DNA of 64,000 nucleotides from positions 1,980,538,883 through 1,980,602,882 of the forward strand of contig OY728122.1 of the NCBI GenBank assembly GCA_963277665.1, written 5' to 3'. The DNA comes from Viscum album (lineage: Eukaryota > Streptophyta > Magnoliopsida > Santalales > Viscaceae). Under the pieces are notes generated by a model. The model saw nothing but the letters and a program-made list of their open reading frames with translations, did no database searches and was not told the DNA's origin. A program made the position numbers and the translations under genes. Below are positions 34,650 through 48,299 of this stretch, piece by piece. Positions within the stretch are counted from its first letter, which is position 1. Every line of letters starts with the position of its first letter.

Positions 34650-35190
34650 GTTCTAGAGACATTACGGCTAATAATTAAGCATCTAATTTATTTATAATTT
34701 AGATATTATTTTCCATTAGATTTTCAATATGATATTATATCTGGATAAATTCCATTATCTTTTTATTGATTAAATGAAATGTTTTGTCATTTATTTTCCA
34801 TTAAATATTGATTAATCCCTATCTAATTCATTAAATGAATTCTAATTTCAGTTTTCTAACTTACAATGTTGATTAGTATTTTTTATTCATGATAACATCT
34901 GTCATAATTAACCTATATTGGGTATTAGATATCAACAATATTTTCTTCCATAAGATTCCATGAAGTGTACTTTATTTTATATGCAAGGATATTCTAGATT
35001 AAACACTGTTATTCTTGAAAGGAACAAAACTTTTGTTACAATTATTTTTCAAATATAATGTAATACTCAAGTCTATATCTATTTTACCCAGATAAAAAAA
35101 TATTTAGTTCTTTAGGTTGTGATTCATTATATTTTATTAAAATGTAACAATTCGTGCACAAGATCAGTATATTGTCTTCATGGTCTTTAG
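34650..35190 (+). repeat. Right end of the E6 5' LTR
   Basis: It aligns by eye to 40845-41390. Landmarks are AATAATTAAGCAT (34670 and 40862), the ATGTTGATTA segment (about 34866 and 41017), AATGTAATACTCAAG against AATGTAATGTAAGACTC, and ATCTATTTTACC (35078 and 41274). A degraded PBS-like TGGAATTATAG follows at 35203-35213. Confidence 0.62.
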
Positions 35191-37246
35191 ATTCAGTATT
35201 AATGGAATTATAGTAGATCCCATGGATATTAGATTGAAAAAATAAGGATTAGTGAACATAACCCTATGATAAGCTTTGAGGAAAGGTATATAATAACATC
35301 CTAATGTTTAGGAAATGAGTAGATTTTGTGGTTTATTCATTTGAATACATACATTTAAAGATGTTATATGTGGATGTGGTTTTGGAATAAATGTACATAT
35401 ATGGTATTTACTCAAAAAATTGAACATTGGGATTAACCCAATCATAACATGGTGAAAAAAATTGTCATTAATATGTAATTGGTCTGACTCTCATGGAGGG
35501 ATATTATTTAGATAATTCACAATTTCTCTAAATATAATTATTAATGATTTAAATGGATAATGAAAATGTTTGACCTAAGCTAAACTTATAGTGACTTAAT
35601 TTGCAAAGGATATGTATCAATTAAATTGGAAAATGAATTATGTGTCAAAATGTAGAACTTAAAAAAGTTAATTACCAATGAAAAGTGAAGAGTATGATGA
35701 AAGGAAATAAATATCGTCATAGGTATCCATTTATTTGTATTAAATTTAGGGAACCTATGAATTATCCATTCCAATTTTCTATTATAAATTTTAAAACGAT
35801 GACCATGGATAGACCTATCTTGAAATAAATGAGATGACTTTTTTATATTAGGATTCAAGAATTAAATTGTCATATAATTTTACTAATGTTATTTTGGTTA
35901 TAAAAATCCTAAAGCTTCTAATTATTATGTTAAATTTTAGAATAATTTTATTATTCATTAATATATGTCTAATAGATACCATCATGGGATAATTAGTTAA
36001 ATATTAACCATATGATTGAAGTCCTAAATAACTCTTTTTAGGTTTTTTGTTTTGGTAGTCTACAAATATTAATGATATTTTTTGAAAACATTATGGAATG
36101 TATATGTTTTAGTGGAAATTTTATTTGAGGAATTATGAATTATGTTATATAGAAGAATATTTAAATATTTTCATAACCATTAGTGTTTATATAAACATTA
36201 ATGACATTTTAATAATAATTAAAAAAAGAATGTCATACTTTTAGAAATTTTTATACAGAAAACTAGAATAAAAATGGTACTTAATGATAATTTATATTTC
36301 CAAGATTTTAATCCAATTAATTTTGGGGAATATTTTTAATATTATATTAATACGGTTTTAGAAAAACGATAAACCACATGTTCGGTGAATACCCGAAGCA
36401 TCTAGTAAGTCCATGGGGTTTGAACCCACAACCAAATGATGATAAGTGTTAAAACCATACCACTGGCATATGTGATGTATTGGTATAATGTCAATGTTTT
36501 TAGTTAAATCATTTTAAAACAAAAAAAATATTATTGATGAAATAGTGGTGTTACTTTTGAGGTTTATAGATTAATGAATTATATTTTATGGATTGTTCTA
36601 ACCATATTTTTTGGAAAATATTTAGACACAGGAAGAAAGAATTTTCATCTTTTTATGGATCATATGATCCATTAAACATTAATTTTAGTAATATGGGATT
36701 AATAAATTTATTTTTTGAAATTCATTTTATATAGTTTGAGATGAATTGGAAAATGATGATGCAAAATAGAATGATGATATTATTCTTATAAAATATAAAT
36801 GTAGGATATAAGTTAATTTCCTCAAATTTTTATAGAGTTAAATAATTCTTCAACTTTAGAAAAATGATATTGACAAAAAATTTAGCTTATTAAATTCATA
36901 TGTGATAAAAAAATATTGTCTTTTAAATCATCACTTATTTATGATTTCATGGCCCTCATCATTCATTTGATTATGAATTTTCTTATGATAAATGACCTTT
37001 ATCACTCTATATAATTTGTTATGATTTTCTTCAACATATATATATTAAAATTCCCCCAACGTTATCCTATATAGAAACATAGTTATATTTTAATCAATAG
37101 GAATTATTTATGTACATATAGTTCATATTAATAGGATATTTTATTAATGGAATTCAAATTATGGGATTTTTTAAAATTATTATTACCAAATATAAATCCT
37201 TTGATTGTGAAGATCAAGTTTAAATTTTTTGAAAACAATTTATTGA
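35191..37246 (+). other. E6 internal region, about 2 kb, no recognisable gene
   Basis: This is AT-rich sequence between the E6 5' LTR end and its polypurine tract. I could not recognise gag or pol in it; the minus open frame at 35586-35858 is not familiar. It is much shorter than a complete internal region, so E6 is deleted or was non-autonomous. A SINE remnant sits at 36365-36480. Confidence 0.45.
36365..36480 (-). mobile_element. SINE remnant, tRNA-derived, minus strand
   Basis: On the minus strand ATGCCAGTGGTATGG resembles a tRNA A box, and about 35 bp further GGTTCAAACCC is one base from a perfect B box (GGTTCGAACCC). Internal Pol III promoters at this spacing mark plant SINE heads. No clear tail or target duplication is seen. 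Confidence 0.6.
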
Positions 37247-37258
37247 TTTTGGGGAGAA
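37247..37258 (+). other. E6 polypurine tract
   Basis: TTTTGGGGAGAA lies directly before TGTAACACCCC, the standard layout of PPT and 3' LTR start in plant Ty3/gypsy elements. Confidence 0.8.
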
Positions 37259-40200
37259 TGTAACACCCCATTTTTAATTAAAGATGTTAAATTGGATAGA
37301 ATTTGTAAAAAAACACCATTATTAGAACATCAACATCTTCATGTAAATTTTTATTCAAAAATAGGCAACAATACATTCACTATGCCCATCAAGAAAGGTT
37401 ATGGAAAATAAGACTACATGGGTATAAATTGGTGTAGACCGAGCGAATACCCTCTGATGAAATTAACCCTCATTGTGTTTAGGCTTTGCAGGCCATAATA
37501 ATCATTTTTTTAATTTTTATATAAAAATATTGCAATCTTTTTATCATTTTCTCTTTGAAAACACATTTGTTGGCATGTATTCAAGGATAATAATCAATTA
37601 AAATTTTCCACTTTTTTAAATTGAATTTGGAAAAATGTAATAAATATTTCAAATCAGAATAATTTAAAATTTATAATACATTCAATATAATTGTGGACAA
37701 AGATTTATTGTGAGGATAATAAAAATTAATTATCACAGTTAAGGTAAAAATTATTTTCTATGGGTGTTAAAATAAGAATATAAATAATATAAATGACCTT
37801 AAAACATGTAAGAAAACAATTATTTGTCCATATATAAACCATAATTATTTTATATCTGATAATGGACCATTTGTGAAGGTTTTGGAAAAATAAAAATGAG
37901 GCTATTGTTGAATCCTTTTAAACAAATTACATGTTTGACTGTCACCTCACTTATAAAAGACCACCACATATCCACTCTTCGCCACACCTTTGAACCTCTT
38001 TGGATCATCCAATCCCCAACCAATGAACTTAAATAATTCCATCCCCAAAACCTAGAATCGTTATTTTGGGTATAAATCAAACCTATTAATGAATTTTGTG
38101 TAATCCTATGGAGGATACCTGAAGAAAACGTAACATTATTCAAAGATGGTTTTATTTTTATTCTTTATACACCTAACAAAATTATTATTAAACCAGGTTA
38201 ATATAATAGAATTAGTATATTTCATATAATGATATTTTTTATAACATGGTAATGATCAACAACTATCTACACATTGTTTAAACTGCTTGGAGAATCATCA
38301 TTAATTTATATGATGGTCTACAACCTGACAAACTGATGTAATTCATTCTTCTATTACAACCATTCATAATTGGGTATAATAATTGATCAAAATTATATAT
38401 ATAAAAATTATAAAATAATATTAACTATTTTTAATTATATCATATATACCATTTTACATTCCATTCCATTGGGAACATGATAATGTCGGTCTTTTTATGG
38501 TGGACTACCTCCTCGCGAAGAGATTTGATTCTTTTTTCATTAATGAGTTACATGGAATGTAATAAGGATACATTTAGTAAATAATAATAATATAAATTAA
38601 CTAGTTATGATATTAATTTCATATTTATCATTATTCAATGAAAAAAAATCATTTTAGTTTTTTTACACTTAAACGTAATAATATTATTTGTGTTAGGTGT
38701 GGACTACAACCTTCAGGAAGCGACATGAATCTCTTTTAATCACCACCCCATACGGATGATATATATATATATATATATGAATATTTAAATAAATTGTAAG
38801 TTATATATGATGATATTATAATATTTTAATATAAAAATATTACATACCCTTGTTCCATGATTATCATTGAAAAATGTATTCGTTACTCATGAGTACGTAT
38901 GACCTACATTTGACATGATCGTAACACGCTTCATTTTTCGTAACCATACTTAATCATTGGTTTAAAAGTATAATTGATATAAAAATATAATAATTATGTA
39001 ATTATTATTCTTATATATTTTATCGAATTATATAATATTAACAATTAACTAAACCATTATAACAAAATATTAATGGGAGAACATGGCGATTAACACCTAA
39101 GACAATGAAAATAATTAAATATTATTAATGATTTGATGAAATAATGTTCTGAAAGGTTCATATATGTTAATATAAATATGAATATGGTTCTGGTATAAAA
39201 TAATAACATTATTAGAACCATTATATAGTATGTTAAAGCATGATCAACAAAAATGAAGAGTGAGGAGTGAGATATCATCTGTATTTCATTTCATTAATGA
39301 TCATTGCAATGTTATGCACCTAGTATATTTTATATAGTGTTTATACTGCCCCGTTTTCATGTAATTTAATGAATAATTATTTATTCATGTTATTTTAATT
39401 TTCTATTTGAATTATTTCATCTATGGAGATTTGACATAAAGTTTACCACTTTGTAAATAATATCATAAATCAATTTTTTATTGGGTTATTTTACTTCTTC
39501 ACGGTCTTTGATAATCTAAGATTATGTGAGAAAGGACCTATGACAAATTTATGCTATATTTTAACTTGTTTTTATTTTAATTTGGTAAACCTAATATTTT
39601 TTTATTAATTCTCACTTCAATTTTAGTTCTTTTTTATAGTTTATTTTGCAATATTATTATAATCATGGTGCTTTACACTTGTATTTTCACTAAAATGAAT
39701 TATTTTATAATTTTCTTGTAAACCCAATTTATTCCTTCATATTATGGATATTATTTATATTTTCTTGTAATGTTACCATTTTTACTCAATAATTATTAAA
39801 ACAAATGAGAAAATGTTTTTTTGAACATCTGGCTTCATTTCTATCTTTAGTCAGAAATCCATATTTAGAAAAAACCTTCATTATTAAAATGTTTTCAAAA
39901 AATGGTCTTCCCTTTTTAAAATTAAATATTAAATAAATTATTTACCAATTTAATTTTGATAAAATATTTTGATACGGATATTCATGTGTGTTTCCAAATG
40001 AGGTACTTTTCCAAATTGTTTTAGTGAAAAACAAATATTCTTTTCAACGTCTATGGAATATAATGAATTACCCACCATCATGAACCTCATTTACATAATG
40101 ATTAATTTACATGTTTAATTTTTTATTTTTAAGTAAAATTTTCTTCCAAATGTTATATAAATTCATATTTTTTAAAATTCATATTTAAATAAAATTATTT

Positions 40201-41390
40201 TCGATAAAAATTATGTTTATAAATTTTAATTTAAAAATTGAAAGGATATTTTTCTTAGTTAATTTTTAAAGATATTTTTATGGTATTTATTTTCATCAAT
40301 GAAAAAACCATTCATTTTACATATACATTACCGAGGATATGTTTTTTTATGAAATCATTATTAGACCTCTATATGACTTATGATTTTTTGAAGGATAGTA
40401 TTGTAATTCATCTTATGGATAAATTATCTTAGTCATTAACTTCACCTTGAAATAGTTACATTCCTATGATAATTTAACAAAATATTTACCATAAATATCC
40501 ATATTATTTATCATTTAATTTATTATTAATTAAATTGTATCTCATTTATATATACATTTTTTTACATTGGAAGTTATTTGATTCATGGTGAAATATTGAG
40601 AAATTAGTATTCATTACCCTATATACATGTTTGATGTTAAGCAATATTGATTCATGAATTAAATTTATTATTTTTTATGTGAGGAATCAATTTTAATTTT
40701 AATGATTTGAGGGTATTGGAATTATATATCCTTTTTATGAATTATTCAATATCGTGAGACTAATTAGTATGCTATAATTAAATGGGTTTTACCTTTATTT
40801 TAAACCATAATGTTAATGGTAATGATGGTTGAGTTATCATGTTTTTGGGACATGACGTACAATAATTAAGCATTATTGTCATTAATAACTCATTTATTAT
40901 TAACTATGATATTTTCGCCATGATATTATCTCTAGATTAACTCCATTCCATATATATTGGTTAAGTGGAATGTGTTTTCAATTATTTAATTTTCCATATT
41001 AATTATGCATTATCTATAAATTAAAATTGATTGCGTGTTTAGTTGTTTTTATTTACATGTTGATTATTTTAATCGATTCATTATATCTTCTACTATACGT
41101 AAAACTTACAAATCATTTGAGCTCACCAATATTTTGTTTTCTCCCTCAGTAATCTAGGAAGTATAATATATTTGATATGAACGGATATGCATAATGGATT
41201 AAATTTATTTTTGTATAAAAAATATAATGTTGTAATTTGTGTTTTAAAATGTAATGTAAGACTCAATTATGTATCTATTTTACCAAGTGTACTAGAATAC
41301 TCAGTCCTTTGTGACGTGACTCCTAGTATCTAATCCCAATGTATTAAATTCGATAGCCAGTCTGGGATACTGGGTTTGGGGTCACAACTT
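37259..41390 (+). repeat. E6 3' LTR, about 4.1 kb
   Basis: It starts TGTAACACCCC after a PPT and probably ends GGGTTTGGGGTCACA near 41390. Segments recur at 4928-6755 and 34650-35190, which I take as pieces of its 5' partner. It contains an (AT) microsatellite near 38760-38778. Decay is heavy and no gene is present. Confidence 0.65.
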
Positions 41391-41599
41391 CATCTTTAAA
41401 ACTAGATCTCTCTTGACTTATGGGGGATTGTTAGAGTTAAAAACGAGTATAGGTTTTCCTATATTCAAGTATTATATGGTTTTTGTAGAAGAATTTTTAA
41501 GGGGGTGATTTTAATAAGAGGAGAATATGGGTTATTTTTATATAATACTATTTAATTATTTTTTCTCAAGGTTATCAATATTTGTTTATCATGATAATT
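41391..41599. other. AT-rich spacer, nothing recognised
   Basis: This short AT-rich stretch lies between E6 and the next LTR. No repeat partner or gene is seen. Confidence 0.4.
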
Positions 41600-44500
41600 A
41601 AAATAGAAATTGTATCGTGTTATTATATGATAATTGTTTCAAAAATATCCAAATATATAGAACCACAATTTTCAATCATATATTTTTCATATTATTATTT
41701 GAATACATAATACACAAAATTTTGATTTACTCCATAACCATAATGGTTTTTTTCTTTGGATTATAGATAGAATAACATCATATTTTTTGAAAGATCTTCA
41801 AAATCATCTACAACAATCATTCCATAATGAACTCCTCATAAAAATACCTGACATAAAAGCATTATTTATAACATGGGGAAATGAAAATTAATAATTTATG
41901 ACCACATATACCATGTATGGGTATAGATCATATATATAAATAAATGATCACATTCATGTATAATATAAGAATAAGAGAATGGTATTATGAACATAATTTA
42001 AAATTTTCACACCCAATTTATAATCAGTAATAATCATGGAACATTTCATAAAACTATATGATTTGAAATACATGAATGTGAAGAGTGTTAAATCATCATT
42101 TATCAATCATGAACTATGAGTTTATATTATATGATTAACAACATATGATAAATGTGTGACACCATCATAGGTATAGAAACAATGTCATATTTATGGTTAA
42201 CTACCAAGATGGTGATATCATTGTGGACCAGGAATCAATAATTGTATCTTATATCATAGTGGATTAGAAATCCATGAATTTTTCTCATATCAAAATCATT
42301 TATAAATGACCACATGTTTTCTATAGTGCTTCATTCATCCCTACTAGTTTCTCATAGAGGATCGAGAACATCAACTTGTTTCTTATAATTATTTATTGAG
42401 GAAAACATAATTTTCATTTTGAAATAAATAATTTAAATATAATAATTTATAAAATATTATGGAAATCAATTTCATTGAAAATAAATATCTAAATTGAAAT
42501 TGAAGATTCAAATAATTTGGTCTTTATGATGGTGGGAAACTTTCTTCTTCTCATTTATGTTAAATCAAATATTCCTTCAAAAATTTAAAAAAAAGAAAAA
42601 GTAACTTGTTTGAAAAATGAAAAAAAAGATTCTGATGAAGTGTTTTTATAAAACTTAAAATATGAATTAAAATGACTATGAAATGTTATATCATACAAAT
42701 AAAAAATTCTCGCACATGAGCCTCAGCCTAGTCGGTGAGGACTATTCAAGTTCATCCAGGAGACCCATGATCAAATCCAGGTGGAGGCATATTTTCGAGT
42801 GACTATAGTAGTACTGTAGAAAAAATGTAGAAGATAATATAGTAGTGTTGTAGCAGGTACTATTTGGTGCTGTAGCATTCAGAACTATTCACATGTTTGG
42901 TATTTGGGACATTCAAGGCCTTTGGGCCACCTCAAGTCCATCAGGACACATGAAATGGAGATGAAACCAGACATATTTTAAAGGAACATGGCTCTAGAAA
43001 AGGATTAATAGCATGGACATTCACTAGATTCTAGATAAATAGAATAGGAAGAATGAGAGCGTATGACATCACCATTGGTACCGGGCATGTACAACTCTGT
43101 ATAGGATAGCTAGCTGACCTGCCTTGTGTAGGTGGGGAGATGACATTAAGATATATGTTGGGGAGGGGAAATTCCATGTAGTTTTTTCTAGATGAATTCA
43201 TCTAAGGTCTTCGGGTCATGTAATGTGTAATTAAGCCTACGAGCGATACAAGGGTTACACTTCAACACTAAAAAGGGGGATTAGAAAAATTAAATGAAAA
43301 AATGAAGGCCTTCAGTCTATTCAAGTAACAATTAATCAAAAATTCATGATATAATTTTAATGAAAGCATTACGTTGGAAGAAAATGATTCCCATAGAATG
43401 AAAACATAAAATCTATTTTCTCTATAAACATTTTGACAATAATTTCAAATACCAAAGACTAGAAAATGGTATCATTATTATAAAATTCCTTTAATAAATA
43501 TATTATAATAATATTTATTGGATTTACTAGATATGTAGAATAAAATGACTTCAATTAAAAATCATGCATAAACAATAACTCTTAAAATGGGATTGAAATA
43601 GAATTTTCATACCACATTGGTAAATTTTGAATAATTATCCCCATGAATGAGTAACATAAAATGAACCCATAAAATCATTGAATATTAGAATATTCATGAT
43701 AAAGAATATAATGGGGGAATTATATACACTTAATATGAATAAATAGGTTTATAACATGAAACAAATCTCAATTAAAAAAATTAGATAATGAATTATGACC
43801 ACTTCAATAATCATTGAATGAAAACATCATGAAAGAGAGAACCTGGTATAGATTTTTAAATCCCCAAAATTGTAATGAATAAAATAACAAAAGAAAATAG
43901 TGGGTATAAAGTACATCATACAATGGAATCATGTGGTGAATACAACATATGTCTTAAATAGATATTGGTGGGATGATAAATACCTATACATTATGTTCAA
44001 ATTTCCTCATCAATTATCTAACATCTTCTTTGTTATGAGTTATCTTTTGGATTATACGTTATTCCTTGAAAATGATGGTATTTTTATAATAAAAAATATC
44101 AAATACACATGGAAGGAATATTTATGATATTTTGGTTGATCATGGATGATCTAAAAGGTTCATGAAGTGTGTATAACTGAGTAGATTTAGTATCATTTTT
44201 TAGGTGAGGGAAAGGGAACACATGTAATTAATTAAAATATTAAATAACCTATATATCAGAATCATGTATTATGGAACCAAAAACATAAAATATGAATATA
44301 AGATGTCATAAGGTAAAAATAAACTCAACCAATCACATCTGTACATGTTTTGGATTTATTTAAATTTTTCTCTTCTATTCAAACCACATTCAACTCATTT
44401 TAATCATAGCCATGATAACTCAACATTTTACCAAGACAACAAAATTATATTACAAATAAAAGAAGGGCCGTTTTAAAAAATTATAAATTATAATTAAAAA

Positions 44501-45984
44501 ATTGGTATCCATTTTAATGAATTTAATTTCTATATGAACTAGAGATAACTTTTAATTAAATACCATCAAATTAATGAAAAAAATCATTGGAAAATATCAG
44601 TTTTAATTGTAATTATCCTTTCCCATTGAAATAAATTAATAAAAAAATTTCCAACAAATTTCATTGATAAGTAATAATCTAAGATATTTCGTTTCAATTT
44701 TGGGAGAAAGAAAAAATAGAATGGGATATTCCAACCATTCCATGAAATGTAAAGTCCAAAAAATAGTTTATAATTTCAATATAATATATCGTATGTTAAA
44801 ATATTTTATGCCATGTCTCGTAATTTCAGAATAATGGATTAAGATTAATTATATTAGTATTTAGAAATTACATTAGTCGAAAACAGCTCATAAAATTCGA
44901 TAAATTCAATTGATATGGTTATTTAATTTTTTTATCCAATAGTTTTAGCCTCATTTTACCCCTTGTACCCTTTACCAGGTTGATAAATTCTACCAGGGCC
45001 ACTATTCATTATACATAAAAATGAAAGGGTTAAATTTAAAAAATTTATTTATCATGATTCCAAATATAGAATCCATTTTATTAATTTCAATTTAAAAATG
45101 TTTCATTATTTAATTCGAACACAAACCAGTAAAATTTTATGTAGAATGGTTTATCAAAAAAGTATTTTTTTTCATCCATAAGAGAGTCTTACAGTAACTC
45201 AATGATTATTAATAAAAAATTTATGAATATAAATTCATATATTTAGATATTCTATAAATTTAAACAACTTATGTATTCATTAGGAATAATTATTATTAAT
45301 TATATTGGAAAAATATGTATATTAAAACAATTTAAAAAATTATGTATCTTAAACAGAAAATTAATCTTAAAAAAAATTAAATAGAATGTTGAATCAAATG
45401 GAATTAGTTAATTTTTTTTAATTAAAATGGATCTGATTTGAATTTTAAAATATATAAATAATATAATTTTGTTGAATTACATTATTTTAGGAAAATAAAT
45501 GACCGCTTTATAAAAAAACATTATCTTTCACGATTCACTTAAAAATAAATCTTGTCAAAATGATAACACCATTTCACCCTCAGTAATTTTTAGTTTATGA
45601 ATAAAAATAGATATACTTTTTTATACATACCAATGCTAAAGTTGTGTTAAATTATTTTCAGTATTAAGGAAACCATTCCATAAAAAATATTAAGATAAAT
45701 ATTTTTGAACAAAAAATGGAATTATAAATAAAATTGGATACTTATATATTATACCTTTATAAATGTAATTGAATTATACGAAACATTTATAAATATTATC
45801 ATTATTTTTTATATTTATTTATACACTCAAATTTAATGGCATGTTTATAAATATAACCTTCATATAATAATATTTTATTAGTATATTAGGGTCGGTTTAA
45901 ACATGTTATTGTGTATAAAAAAGAAATAATAAAAAGAAATTTTATTTAAATAGAAATATATTATAAAATATCATGGTGTTAATA
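41600..45984 (-). repeat. E3 3' LTR (minus sense), AT-rich, about 4.4 kb
   Basis: On the minus strand it begins TATTAACACCATGATATTTT at 45984, aligning base for base with TGTGAAAAACATGATTTT at 54033. Shared landmarks with the second LTR, about 8.0 kb apart, are TTTTGGATTA-C-TTATTCC (44047 and 52094), GGTTCATGAAGTGT (44158 and 52209), ACCCTTTACCAGG/ACCCATTACCAAGG (44970 and 53010) and AATAATATTTTA-TAGTATAT (45866 and 53920). The left edge is only approximate. The frame at 43900-44127 lies in LTR sequence and is not a gene. Confidence 0.65.
42715..42830 (+). mobile_element. SINE remnant, tRNA-derived, plus strand
   Basis: TCAGCCTAGTCGGTGAGG resembles a tRNA A box region, and GATCAAATCCAGGTGG about 35 bp later resembles a B box (GGTTCAAATCC). 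It sits as a GC-richer patch in the AT-rich E3 LTR. The body may run on to about 43000. No target duplication could be fixed. Confidence 0.55.
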
Positions 45985-46880
45985 TCTAGCTAATTTAAAA
46001 AATTAAACCCTCCCAAATTTTACCTCGGCCATGAAAGGATCAATATATGAATAGATCCTTATTAAAAACTGACATTATACATGATGATAACAAAACATTC
46101 ATAGAAAATGGGAAGTGTGATACCTATATATTACTAGAAATAACTAATAATAAGGTCACCATTTAGGGGGAAAATTTTTCTGGTGTAAAACTATAAAAAT
46201 AATGATGAAAATAATGTCTAAGGACTAATTGTGTGTGGTAATAAACATAGTCATGGGAAAATTAATGTCTAAAAAATGATAAATTTTTTATAGTGAAAAG
46301 AACTCCAATTTAGTAGAATTGAAGGTAAAATGTTATCATTTTTATTTCTATACCCTATTACTAACTTTGAGAGATTCAATAAATTTCAAGATAGTGAACT
46401 AGATAAAATATAATCACGTTATTCTATTTCATAATATAAAATAATTCCATTGTTTGTTCTTTGATCAATTTGAACTTTTATTTCTAGATACTTGGGAAAC
46501 CAAAATTTCTGTAACATGTTTTCCATTATAGAAAAATCATCATATGATGAAATTATACATTAAATTATAACACATCAACAATTACACCGAATGTTCATCT
46601 TAATCAATTCCACATGTTTTTATCCTTTTGAATTAAACAATATATATCCAAATAGGTTCAAAATAAAATTTCAAGAATGATTTGATCTCATTTTATTAAA
46701 TGGTCCACATTATAATTTTCATGAAATAATTGTAATCACTCATAATATTTAATACTAAATATTTATATTCCATGACCCTATATCCTTGAAAATAACAATA
46801 AATTTTTTATAATGAAGTCACAATAAAATAATATATTCTACCAAAAGATAATTCACCATTTATTGCATTTATATTAAATC
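45985..46880 (-). other. E3 3' internal end, no recognisable gene
   Basis: On the minus strand AATTTTTTAAATTAGCTAGA before the LTR start looks like a decayed polypurine tract. RNase H and integrase, expected here, are not recognisable. Confidence 0.4.
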
Positions 46881-47170
46881 TTAGCTAAAAAATATTTCTA
46901 TTAGATGTTTGGGTTCATCATTGCAATGATTTATCACAAGAAGTTGGTTTAGAATATCAAATTTTATTTCCTTATTCAAAAAATTTATATGGAATCTAAG
47001 TAGATAGTAATAATAAACTTTCAAAGTCACATTATATTTTACTAAAGTAAGAACTATTAGAAATTCATAAGGAATATTCATAAAAAATACCATAGGAATC
47101 ACTTTTTTCCATTTCTACCATGGATTCACATCGAACAATTTCTTTATAGATACTTAAGTCACTTTTTGAT
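46881..47170 (-). pseudogene. E3 reverse transcriptase remnant
   Basis: The minus-strand frame contains YEFLIVLTLVKYNVTL, then LLRFHINFLNKEIKFDI, then LNQLLVINH and HLIEIF. Placed on E1 RT (YEYLVMPFRLTN, LMNHVFHPYLDTF, MDDILVYSH, HLEIVL), the residues and spacing correspond over about 58 positions. The catalytic MDD has become L-N-Q, so it is dead. Just upstream KSDLSIYKEI fits [10 protein letters not shown]. Heavy AT drift explains the many I, K, N and Y. Confidence 0.62.
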
Positions 47171-47937
47171 GAATCATTTTAAAGGCTTTGGTTCAAGACA
47201 CTAAAAAACCAATCAATTTTACTTTCAAGGATGATGATTATACTAGAGTTATACTCAACAAGTATAACAAAAGTTGACTCATATATACCAATTAATTCAT
47301 ATTTATTCTCTTTAATCTCATGAAATTCATTCCAAAAATTTTTAAAATAAAATTTATCTAAATAATGAAAAATACATATTGAAACTTATACCATTTGAAG
47401 AAGATAAAATATTTATCTTATATTATATTTTTAATATGATTCCACAATTTTTTAAATATTCTTTACACATGATAAAAATACTAACAAATCATTCTCATGA
47501 TCCTAGAACTATATAATATAAAATATTATTACATTATATTGATATTTTCTTATCAATCAATGGATTTAATGACCTAATGAAGAAGGGCATACATTTCCAT
47601 ATCAAATATTAAATGATATTTTTATATCATCATGGTGAATTCGGAATTTCATCAAGATCTATGTTACCACTCACAATTTTAATGATTTGAGTGAGTGTAG
47701 TAATATGATAATGCATCCCAACTCCTGGTAAATTTAGATGTTCATGACAATGGTCAATGTATTGGTTATCTCATTTACAATTCACATAATTCTATTGGGT
47801 TCTAAACATTTATTGAATATCAATACATAGTGTTTTTATCATGCTTTAAACATCAGAGAGGGAAATCATGTATTTATGAATATAATTCTTGAGAAGCCTT
47901 GAATATTTAAACTGTATCAATCTATGGAAGTATAAAA
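47171..47937 (-). other. E3 region between gag and RT remnants, nothing recognised
   Basis: Protease would be expected here on the minus strand. I see no D-T/S-G motif and only short frames. Confidence 0.4.
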
Positions 47938-48165
47938 TTAAACTAGGTCATTCATGGTCATTATTAATTCATATAAATCATAACCATTCATTAGGAAAAA
48001 TTGAATTAGCCTAATAATAACCCTTAAGATGCCTAGCCATGTGTTTAGTATTACTCCTAATTTGTTTCCACCATATATGATTGAGTTAGAACTCAATCTC
48101 ACCCATTTAGAGTTATTATCCCTAAGTTTATTTAGACCAAAACACACCCAATTTCTACTATACAT
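47938..48165 (-). pseudogene. Possible E3 gag remnant
   Basis: The minus-strand frame includes IIYGGNKLGVILNTWLGIL, which resembles the start of a Ty3 gag capsid domain (FDGG, a D/E-A-E-x-W-L helix). It lies where gag should be, between the LTR and the RT remnant on the same strand. The match is short, so this is tentative. Confidence 0.4.
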
Positions 48166-48299
48166 ACATGGATTTATTTTCTAGAAAATCAATATATCAT
48201 TACCTTACCAAAAAAATTAAGTTACTATAAAAATAGACTTATACCAATGGTTTTCACTATTTTTTTTATAAAACCATTGTCCAATGATTAACTAAACCC

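Noticed and set aside
38755..38780. AT dinucleotide run as a regulatory or matrix-attachment site
   Set aside because: It is a plain microsatellite in a very AT-rich LTR. Nothing supports a specific role.
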